From: Gammaproteobacteria bacterium
GTDB taxonomy: Bacteria > Pseudomonadota > Gammaproteobacteria > Burkholderiales > Rhodocyclaceae
DNA length: 64,000 nucleotides
Direction of reading: 5' to 3'
NCBI GenBank assembly: GCA_018819515.1
Contig: JAHJPX010000007.1
Coordinates: 558,001 to 622,000 of the forward strand
The translations under genes were made by a program, and so were the position numbers. Every line of letters begins with the position of its first letter. Position 1 is the stretch's first letter. The notes beneath the pieces were generated by a model. The model searched no databases, was not told the DNA's origin, and was given only the letters and a program-made list of their open reading frames with translations. This document shows positions 56,741-64,000 of this stretch, piece after piece.

Positions 56741-57820
56741 ATGGAACGTCGCAAGTTTTTGCAACATGCCGGCCTGACCGGCATTCTGGCGGCCGGTGTC
56801 GCGCCTGCGGTGCATGCCCAGCAGGCAATTCGCTGGCGCCTGGCCTCGAGTTTCCCCAAAGCGCTGGATACGATCTTCGGCGCCGCCGACGTCTTCTCGC
56901 AAAAGGTCAAGGAAATGTCGGGCGGCAAGTTCGAGATTTCCGTGCATGCAGGCGGTGAGTTGATGCCCCCCTTTGGTGTGGTCGATGGTGTGCAGCAGGG
57001 CACCGTCGAATGCGCACATACCGCGCCGTACTACTTCTTCGGCAAGGATCCGACCTTCGCGATGGACTGTGCGATTCCGTTCGGCCTCAACTCGCGCCAG
57101 TTGACCGCGTGGATGTACCACGGCAACGGCCTCAAGCTGTTCCGCGAGTTCTATAGCCAGTACAACATCGTGAACTTTCCGATGGGTAACACTGGCGCAC
57201 AGATGGGCGGCTGGTATCGCAAACCGGTCAAATCGCTGGCTGACATCAAGGGCCTGAAGATGCGCATCGGCGGCTTCGGTGGCGAGATCCTCAAGGGCAT
57301 CGGCGGTGTACCGCAGAACATTCCCGGTGGCGAGATCTACCAGGCGCTGGAAAAGGGCACCATCGACGCTACCGAATGGGTCGGCCCCTACGATGACCAG
57401 AAACTGGGCTTCTACAAGGTTGCCAAGTACTACGCCTATCCGGCTTGGTGGGAAGGCGGCCCTCAGCTCGTTCTGTACGTCAACAGCAAGGCTTACAGCG
57501 GGCTTTCGGCCGAGAACAAGGCCATCATCGAAGCTGCAGCGGCCGTTGCGCACGTCGACATGCAGGCCAAATACGACGCCAAAAACCCGCAGGCCCTGAA
57601 GGAATTGGTCGCTGGTGGCACCAAGTTGATCCGTCTGCCGAAGGACTCGATGGTCGCCGCGTTCAAGTATGCCCAGAACTACTATGCGGACTTGTCGGCC
57701 AAGAATCCCAACTGGAAGAAGATCTATACCGACTTCGCCGCGTTCCGCAAGGAACAAAACCAGTGGTTCCAATTTGCCGAGGCGGGCTTCGACAGCTTCA
57801 TGCAGGCTCAAAAGCTGTAA
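56741..57820 (+). CDS. TRAP transporter substrate-binding protein (DctP type)
   Basis: A 359-residue periplasmic solute receptor. The N-terminus ERRKFLQHAGLTGILAAGV is a twin-arginine (Tat) signal, so it is exported folded. The mature part starts QQAIRWRLASSFPKALDTIF, and the body has the DctP segments GGKFEISVHAGGELMPPFGV and VKSLADIKGLKMRIGGFGGE, followed by IYQALEKGTIDATEWVGPYD. It resembles the mannitol/chloroaromatic-type TRAP receptors. The ligand is unknown. The two permease genes lie downstream on the opposite strand, which is unusual for TRAP systems. ATG 56741 has GGAGA before it. Confidence 0.93.
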   Translation: MERRKFLQHAGLTGILAAGVAPAVHAQQAIRWRLASSFPKALDTIFGAADVFSQKVKEMSGGKFEISVHAGGELMPPFGVVDGVQQGTVECAHTAPYYFFGKDPTFAMDCAIPFGLNSRQLTAWMYHGNGLKLFREFYSQYNIVNFPMGNTGAQMGGWYRKPVKSLADIKGLKMRIGGFGGEILKGIGGVPQNIPGGEIYQALEKGTIDATEWVGPYDDQKLGFYKVAKYYAYPAWWEGGPQLVLYVNSKAYSGLSAENKAIIEAAAAVAHVDMQAKYDAKNPQALKELVAGGTKLIRLPKDSMVAAFKYAQNYYADLSAKNPNWKKIYTDFAAFRKEQNQWFQFAEAGFDSFMQAQKL

Positions 57821-57833
57821 CGCGCATTTTTAA

Positions 57834-57869
57834 CAACAAAAAACCGCGGCAAGCCGCGGTTTTTTGTTG
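57834..57869. terminator. Bidirectional rho-independent terminator
   Basis: A perfect 17-base stem CAACAAAAAACCGCGGC / GCCGCGGTTTTTTGTTG with a 2-base loop. It has A- and T-runs on both arms, so it works for the receptor gene and, on the other strand, for the permease genes. Confidence 0.92.
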
Positions 57870-57874
57870 CCCGG

Positions 57875-57898
57875 AAAAGTCAGCCATGGCGGCACGCC
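57875..57898 (+). repeat. Interspersed repeat, short form
   Basis: AAAAGT, CAGCCATGGCG, GC, ACGCC. It lies between the terminator and the dctM stop. Confidence 0.92.
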
Positions 57899-57919
57899 GC
57901 CAGCTGAAACATCGTCGGG

Positions 57920-59674
57920 CTATTTGCCCTTCTTCTCCGTCGCCATGTCTTCCATCAATGCTGCTGCCGGATCGCGCTCGCCATCGTCGGCGGGCTGGTC
58001 GGCGGTTCCCGCGACGCCGTCCATCGTGGCGGGAGGGTCCATCCCTTGTGGCGCACCATAATCGTTCGGCGCGGCCTGCAACTCTATGGTGTCCGGGTCG
58101 AGCATCTTCCTTTTGTCGAGATGGCCGGTCACCAGCGTGGGGAAGGCGATCACCAGCCCGACCATGATGACCTGAATCACCACGAAGGGCACTGCTCCCC
58201 AGTAGATGTGGCCGGTAGTAACCTTGCCGATGGTCTTGTTCGTCACGTGATCGACATAGTCTTCGTGTGGCGCCACGCTGCGCAGATAAAAGAGTGCAAA
58301 ACCGAACGGTGGATGCATGAACGAAGTCTGCATATTGACCGCCATCAGGATGCCGAACCAGACGAGGTCAATGCCGAGCGACTCCGCCACCGGGCCGAGC
58401 AGCGGCAGTACGATGAAGGCAAGTTCGAAGAAATCGAGGAAGAAGGCCAACCCGAACACCAGCAGGTTGACCACGAGCAGGAAGCCGATCTGACCTCCCG
58501 GCAGGCCAGTCAGCAGGTGTTCGACCCAGCGCGGTCCGTCTACGGCCTGGAAGGTCAGGCTGAACACGGTGGATCCGAGCAGGATGAACATGACGAAGGA
58601 GGAAAGCTTCAGTGTCGCCTCCATGGCTTGCTTCATGAGCTTCACGCTGAGTCGCCGGCGCGTGAGTGCCATGATCAGCGCGCCGACGGCACCCATCGCG
58701 CCGCCCTCGGTCGGCGTTGCCACACCGAGAAATATGGTACCGAGGACGAGGAAGATCAGCGCCAGCGGCGGGATCATCACGAAGGTGACGCGCTCTGCCA
58801 TGCGCGACAGCAGGCCGAGGCGCGTGATACGGTTGAGCAGGGCCATCGCAAAGGCGACACCCATGCCGACCGACATCGAAACGACGATCAGTTCATCGGT
58901 TGGCGTTTCGGTCGGGCGCGTTTTTGCATAGATGACGCCGGCCGCGACGGAAAGGGCGACAAGGATGGTGACCGAGGGCAAACCGCTGCTGCCGTTGTCC
59001 TCGCGGATAGTGCGTGCGTCGCGCGGTAGCGCCGGTACCGCATTGGGGTTGAACAGGCTAACGATCAGCACCCACAAAGTGTACAGGCCGGTCAGCACGA
59101 AGCCCGGAATGAAGGCGCCGGCATAGAGGTCGCCAACGCTGCGGCCAAGCTGGTCGGCAATGACAATCAGTACCAGCGAAGGCGGGATGATCTGCGCCAG
59201 CGTGCCCGAAGCGGCGATGACACCGGTGGCGATTCGGCGGTCATAGCCATAACGCAGCATGATCGGCAGCGAAATCAGTCCCATCGAAATCACCGATGCC
59301 GCCACCACGCCGGTCGTGGCGGCGAGCATTGCGCCGACGAAGACCACGGCGTAGGCCAGTCCGCCACGGATTGGGCCGAACAACTGGCCGATCGTATCGA
59401 GCAGGTCTTCCGCCATTCCCGAGCGTTCCAGGATCAGTCCCATGAAGGTGAAGAACGGGATGGCGAGTAGCGTGTCATTCTTCAGGATGCCGATGATGCG
59501 CAGCGGCAGCGCCTGTAGCAGCGATTCCGGCAATAGCCCCAATACAACGCCGAGATAACCGAAGAACAGTCCGCAGGCGGCAAGCGAGAAGGCCACGGAG
59601 TAGCCCATCAGCAAAAACACGATGAGGCTCGCGAACATCACGGCCTCAATGTTCGAGATCAGGAAGTCGATCAT
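57920..59674 (-). CDS. TRAP transporter large permease (DctM type)
   Basis: A 584-residue integral membrane protein with about 12-13 helices. It reads FASLIVFLLMGYSVAFSLA at the start, then GAMLAATTGVVAASVISMGL and IPPSLVLIVIADQLGRSVGD, the DctM substrate-translocation hairpins. It is longer than the usual 430 residues: a variable segment (residues about 220-300) and a C-terminal soluble tail (APNDYGAPQGMDPPATMDG) account for the excess. It is 4-base-overlapped by the small-subunit gene upstream (ATGA). Confidence 0.93.
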   Translation of the reverse strand: MIDFLISNIEAVMFASLIVFLLMGYSVAFSLAACGLFFGYLGVVLGLLPESLLQALPLRIIGILKNDTLLAIPFFTFMGLILERSGMAEDLLDTIGQLFGPIRGGLAYAVVFVGAMLAATTGVVAASVISMGLISLPIMLRYGYDRRIATGVIAASGTLAQIIPPSLVLIVIADQLGRSVGDLYAGAFIPGFVLTGLYTLWVLIVSLFNPNAVPALPRDARTIREDNGSSGLPSVTILVALSVAAGVIYAKTRPTETPTDELIVVSMSVGMGVAFAMALLNRITRLGLLSRMAERVTFVMIPPLALIFLVLGTIFLGVATPTEGGAMGAVGALIMALTRRRLSVKLMKQAMEATLKLSSFVMFILLGSTVFSLTFQAVDGPRWVEHLLTGLPGGQIGFLLVVNLLVFGLAFFLDFFELAFIVLPLLGPVAESLGIDLVWFGILMAVNMQTSFMHPPFGFALFYLRSVAPHEDYVDHVTNKTIGKVTTGHIYWGAVPFVVIQVIMVGLVIAFPTLVTGHLDKRKMLDPDTIELQAAPNDYGAPQGMDPPATMDGVAGTADQPADDGERDPAAALMEDMATEKKGK

Positions 59675-60327
59675 GCGCCGTTCCTCTTCTCACGCTTGTC
59701 GGCGGCCATGCCGTCGGCGACTTCCACCATATCCACCACTTCGCCGGCGACATGGTGCATCCGGATTTCTTCGGCGAGTTCCTCCTCTGCGGTCTTGTTG
59801 TGGGTCGCCAGCGTTGGGTCAGTACACGAACCCAAGAGAAAGCCGATGCGCTTGATCAGTTCGGAAACGCCTTGCAGGCCAAGGAGCGAGAAACCGAGCG
59901 GGATCAGGGCATATACGGGCCAGCGAATCAGGCCGCCCGCGTTTTCCGACATCTCGCCCGACTCGTAGGCCTGGGCCACCAGCGGCCAGACCAGATCAAT
60001 GACGTTGTATACGAAAGGCATCAGGAAGAAGAGGATGCCGAAGATTTCGACCTTGATCTGCGTGCGCCTGGGGAAACGCCCGAGGACCACGTCGATTTTG
60101 ACGTGCCCCTGACGCAGCATGGTATAGCCAGCACCCAACAGAAAGATGCCGGCGAAGAAATACCACTGGATTTCAAGAAAGGCGTTCGATCCGGTGTCGA
60201 AGACTTTGCGTACGATGGCGTTGGCCGCGGACACCAGTACGGCGATGAGGACGAGCCAGATCGCCGCGCTGCCGACACGCTCATTCATGGCATCGATCAG
60301 GCGGGATAGTCTAAGCAAACCCTGCAT
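59671..60327 (-). CDS. TRAP transporter small permease (DctQ type)
   Basis: 218 residues with four transmembrane helices: AAIWLVLIAVLVSAANAIVR, WYFFAGIFLLGAGYTML, FGILFFLMPFVYNVIDLVW and YALIPLGFSLLGLQGVSEL. It has the DctQ signature RQGHVKIDVVLGRFPRRTQI. A cytoplasmic C-terminal tail of about 40 acidic residues follows. ATG 60327 is chosen; the longer frame upstream lacks a good site. It is required with DctM for Na+-driven uptake of the ligand bound by DctP. Confidence 0.92.
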   Translation of the reverse strand: MQGLLRLSRLIDAMNERVGSAAIWLVLIAVLVSAANAIVRKVFDTGSNAFLEIQWYFFAGIFLLGAGYTMLRQGHVKIDVVLGRFPRRTQIKVEIFGILFFLMPFVYNVIDLVWPLVAQAYESGEMSENAGGLIRWPVYALIPLGFSLLGLQGVSELIKRIGFLLGSCTDPTLATHNKTAEEELAEEIRMHHVAGEVVDMVEVADGMAADKREKRNGA

Positions 60328-60471
60328 GAATTCATGTCTCCTCTGTATGCCCCGCGAAGGCCCGTCTGTGACGGTCGGGTTTGTTTGGTGCAAGTTTACT
60401 CACAAATTGCAGCGCTCGCGGCCGGATTGTGGAAAACCACGACATTCCCCGACTCCCTTACACTCGCAGCA

Positions 60472-61116
60472 ATGCAAACCACCAAGACCACGCGCATCTG
60501 CATGGTCCGCCACGGCGAGACCGACTGGAACGTCGAGAGACGCATTCAGGGACATATCGACATTTCCCTCAACGCGGCCGGCATTGCCCAGGCGGATGCG
60601 GCGGCGCTTGGACTGAGGGGGCACCGCTTCGATGCCGCTTACAGCAGCGATCTGGATCGCGCCTGGCAGACTGCGCGGACGATCGGGCAACGGCAGGGCG
60701 TCGAAGTGCGCAAGGCGCCAGGTTTGCGCGAACGGAACTACGGCGTGTTGCAGGGGCTAACCACCGCGGAAATCGCGGTTCGCTATCCGCAAGCCTACGC
60801 CCGCTATCAGGCGCGTGATACCGAGCACAACTTCGAAACTGGCGAAAGCCTGTCCGCGTTTGCCGAACGCATCGCCGTGGCGATCGAGACGCTGGCCGTC
60901 GCGCACCCCGGAGAAACGCTCCTGATGGTGTCGCATGGCGGCGTGCTGGACATCTGCTACCGCCGGGCGACAGGACGGGGGCTGGAGTCGTCGCGCGATT
61001 TCGCCATTCCCAATGCGGCCCTGAACTGGTTCGAGGTCGGTCCCGACGGTTGGCGGCTGCTCGAATGGGCAGATCGGCGCCATCTGGAGCGGTCGCTAGA
61101 CGAATCGCCCGAATGA
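60472..61116 (+). CDS. Histidine phosphatase (phosphoglycerate mutase-like) family protein
   Basis: A 214-residue enzyme of the branch-1 histidine phosphatase superfamily. The catalytic RHG motif is CMVRHGETDWNVERRIQGH, with further signature residues SSDLDRAWQTA, LRERNYGVLQGLT (catalytic acid region) and MVSHGGVLDICYRR with the second His. It may dephosphorylate alpha-ribazole phosphate, phosphoglycerate or nucleotides; sequence alone does not decide. It lies 40 bases upstream of glyA and may be co-transcribed. Confidence 0.9.
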   Translation: MQTTKTTRICMVRHGETDWNVERRIQGHIDISLNAAGIAQADAAALGLRGHRFDAAYSSDLDRAWQTARTIGQRQGVEVRKAPGLRERNYGVLQGLTTAEIAVRYPQAYARYQARDTEHNFETGESLSAFAERIAVAIETLAVAHPGETLLMVSHGGVLDICYRRATGRGLESSRDFAIPNAALNWFEVGPDGWRLLEWADRRHLERSLDESPE

Positions 61117-61156
61117 TAAAATCACCGTTTTCCCTCTTGCCACGAAAGCCGCCGCC

Positions 61157-62404
<1,248 letters not shown>

Positions 62405-62465
62405 CCGGCTGACCGTCGAATTCAAGGCCCGTCACCTTCCTCGGGAACGGGGACGGGGGGATGGA

Positions 62466-62490
62466 CGCCATGAACCGGCGGTTCATGGCG
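62466..62490. other. Palindrome between glyA and nrdR
   Basis: CGCCATGAACCG-G-CGGTTCATGGCG: a 12-base perfect inverted repeat with one central base, followed by TAGCCCGGAGG, which includes the nrdR ribosome-binding site. There is no T-run. It may be a terminator-like 3' hairpin of glyA or a regulator site before nrdR. Confidence 0.5.
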
Positions 62491-62509
62491 TAGCCCGGAG
62501 GCCTGCGTC

Positions 62510-62986
62510 ATGAAGTGTCCCTACTGCGGGGATGACAATACCCAGGTGGTCGACACCCGGGAGAACGAGGAAGGCGATACCGTACGCCGCCGCCGGCGCT
62601 GCCTCGCGTGCGACAAGCGATTTACCACCTACGAGCGGGTCGAGTTGCAACTGCCGCTGGTGGTGAAGAAGAACGGCAGTCGCGTCGAATTCGACCGCGA
62701 CAAGATCGTGGCCAGCATGACCTTGGCTCTCCGCAAGCGCCCGGTGACGACGGAGAGCGTCGATGCCGCCATCGACCGCATCGAGGAGCGGCTGGTGACT
62801 CTGGGTGAGCGCGAAGTAGCGTCCGACCGGGTCGGCGAGTTGGTGATGCGCGAGTTGAAGAAGCTCGACAAGATCGCCTACATCCGCTTCGCCTCGGTCT
62901 ATCGCAACTTCGAGGATCTCGACGAGTTTTCCGATGCGATCCGCGAGGTCAAGAAACCCCGCGTCAGGCGGCCCCGTTCGACATGA
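62510..62986 (+). CDS. nrdR: Transcriptional repressor NrdR
   Basis: A 158-residue ATP/dATP-sensing repressor of ribonucleotide reductase genes. The zinc ribbon is CPYCGDDNTQVVDTR ... RRRCLACDKRFTTYERVE, with four Cys. An ATP-cone domain follows (VVKKNGSRVEFDRDKIVASM and on to KLDKIAYIRFASVYRNFED). The length is typical. The stop overlaps the ribD start (ATGA), implying joint translation. The ribonucleotide reductase genes are not in the window. Confidence 0.98.
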   Translation: MKCPYCGDDNTQVVDTRENEEGDTVRRRRRCLACDKRFTTYERVELQLPLVVKKNGSRVEFDRDKIVASMTLALRKRPVTTESVDAAIDRIEERLVTLGEREVASDRVGELVMRELKKLDKIAYIRFASVYRNFEDLDEFSDAIREVKKPRVRRPRST

Positions 62987-64000
62987 GCTTGCCCGCTACC
63001 GACCGGGGCTACATGGCCAGAGCGCTGCGTCTGGCGGCGCAAGGCCTCAACACGACGACGCCGAATCCGCGCGTCGGCTGCGTGCTGGCCAAGGACGGCG
63101 CGATCGTCGGGGAGGGCTGGCACGCACGGGCCGGTGAGCCGCATGCGGAAGTGCTTGCGTTGCGCAACGCGGGTGAGGCGGCGCGCGGCGCAACCGCCTA
63201 CGTGACGCTCGAACCCTGCGCCCATCATGGCCGCACGCCGCCCTGCGTCGATGCGCTGGTGGCTGCGGGCGTGGTTCGCGTCGTCGCCGCCATGCGCGAT
63301 CCGAATCCTCTGGTGGCCGGCGAAGGCTTCGCCAGGCTGAAACAGGCCGGCGTCGAAGTCGAGAGTGGCTTGCTGGAAGTCGAGGCTCACAAGCTCAACA
63401 TCGGCTTCGTTTCGCGCATGACGCGCGGCCGGCCGTGGATCCGGTTGAAAGTGGCGGCGAGCCTGGACGGCGGAACGGCGCTGTCGAACGGCAAATCGCA
63501 GTGGATCACCGGTCCCGAGGCGCGCCGCCATGCCCATGCCTGGCGGGCGCGCTCCTGCGCGATCATGACGGGCAGCGGCACGGTGCTCGACGACGATCCG
63601 AGTCTCACCGTGCGCGAGGTGCCGTGCACGCGCCAGCCGCGACGCGTCATCATCGACGGCCGCCTGCAAACACCGCCGCACGCCAAGGTGCTGGAAGGCG
63701 ATGGCGCGCTGGTCTTTGCCAGTGACGCCGGCCGCCTGCCCAACGCCGAGGTCGTGGCCATGCCGGCGGGCGCCGGCCGGGTCGACCTCGTCGGCGTCGT
63801 CGCCGAACTCGGCCGGCGCGGCATCAACGAACTGATGGTCGAGGGCGGTGTGCGCCTGAATGGCGCACTGCTCAAGGCCGGTCTGGTCGACGAACTGCTG
63901 ATCTATCAGGCACCGCTGCTGCTGGGCAACCATGCGCGCGGCATGTTCGACATGCCGGACCTCACCGATCTCGCCCAGGCGACCCCGCTCCATATCGTCG
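62983..64000 (+). CDS. ribD: Riboflavin biosynthesis protein RibD (cut by window end)
   Basis: The first 339 residues of the bifunctional deaminase-reductase of riboflavin synthesis. The deaminase half has GEPHAEVLALRNAGEAARGA (zinc His/Glu) and TLEPCAHHGRTPPCVDALV (zinc Cys pair). The reductase half begins about residue 147 (RPWIRLKVAASLDGGTALSN) and has GSGTVLDDDPSLTVREV, RRVIIDGRLQTPP and LMVEGGVRLNGALLKAGLVD. ATG 62983 overlaps the nrdR TGA by 4 bases. The gene runs off the window with about 20-30 residues missing. Confidence 0.97.
   Translation, partial: MSLPATDRGYMARALRLAAQGLNTTTPNPRVGCVLAKDGAIVGEGWHARAGEPHAEVLALRNAGEAARGATAYVTLEPCAHHGRTPPCVDALVAAGVVRVVAAMRDPNPLVAGEGFARLKQAGVEVESGLLEVEAHKLNIGFVSRMTRGRPWIRLKVAASLDGGTALSNGKSQWITGPEARRHAHAWRARSCAIMTGSGTVLDDDPSLTVREVPCTRQPRRVIIDGRLQTPPHAKVLEGDGALVFASDAGRLPNAEVVAMPAGAGRVDLVGVVAELGRRGINELMVEGGVRLNGALLKAGLVDELLIYQAPLLLGNHARGMFDMPDLTDLAQATPLHIV

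Overview
The window is a contiguous, GC-rich, densely coded stretch of a Gram-negative chromosome. Gene content suggests a betaproteobacterium, most likely a member of the Rhodocyclales: it has a WbuC-type cupin, DarP/YjgA, PmbA, TruC, a TRAP transporter, large multihaem c-type cytochromes and a large glycogen cluster. This placement is inference from family resemblance, not a database match. No rRNA, tRNA, insertion sequence, prophage or CRISPR array was found.

Layout. 1-9.5 kb: the 3' end of dnaE, a cupin, a peroxiredoxin-like protein with a divergent AraC-type regulator, a hybrid histidine kinase, an aldehyde dehydrogenase, a haemolysin-III-type membrane protein, a cytochrome c'-like lipoprotein, a DUF2238 membrane protein and a stand-alone receiver. 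9.5-14.4 kb: an rsgA GTPase preceded by a strongly structured element, two secreted low-complexity proteins, truC, a UPF0149/SEC-C protein and a dienoyl-CoA-isomerase-like crotonase. 14.4-25.2 kb: the most unusual region. A minus-strand set encodes a membrane b-type cytochrome, a 21-motif periplasmic cytochrome, a cytochrome with 37 CXXCH and 2 CX4CH motifs, a predicted outer-membrane beta-barrel and a CcmI-like TPR protein. A divergent gene encodes a membrane-anchored ferredoxin/FAD/NAD(P) oxidoreductase. Together they look like an electron route from the cytoplasm to the cell surface.

25.2-32 kb: acyP, metG, apbC/mrp, dcd and an Orn/Lys/Arg decarboxylase. 31.9-45.4 kb: a glycogen metabolism island, read on the minus strand as glgC, GH57 amylase, GH57 4-alpha-glucanotransferase, glgP, pgi, glgA and folA. 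Most junctions from the GH57 amylase to folA are 4-base ATGA overlaps. glgB diverges from glgC. Glucokinase lies nearby, so the window covers ADP-glucose synthesis, polymerisation, branching, phosphorolysis, glucan remodelling and return of glucose to glycolysis. 45.4-56.5 kb: a DUF2934 protein, glk, thyA, an M17 aminopeptidase, a PilZ-like protein, mog, darP, pmbA, two small genes, a cold-shock gene, an IF-1 gene with a TTG start and a diguanylate cyclase with a PhnD-like sensor domain. 56.5-64 kb: TRAP transporter genes, a histidine phosphatase, glyA, nrdR and ribD (cut by the window end).

A small interspersed repeat runs through everything. I count 15 copies of a roughly 24-base element (AAAAGT, CAGCCGTGGCG, two variable bases, ACGCC). 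Two of these are 98-base long forms. Eight copies are intergenic, several within a few bases of stop codons, and seven lie inside reading frames (cupin, metG, folA, two GH57 genes, glk, darP) without breaking them. This repeat family and the multihaem conduit are the two features most worth following up.
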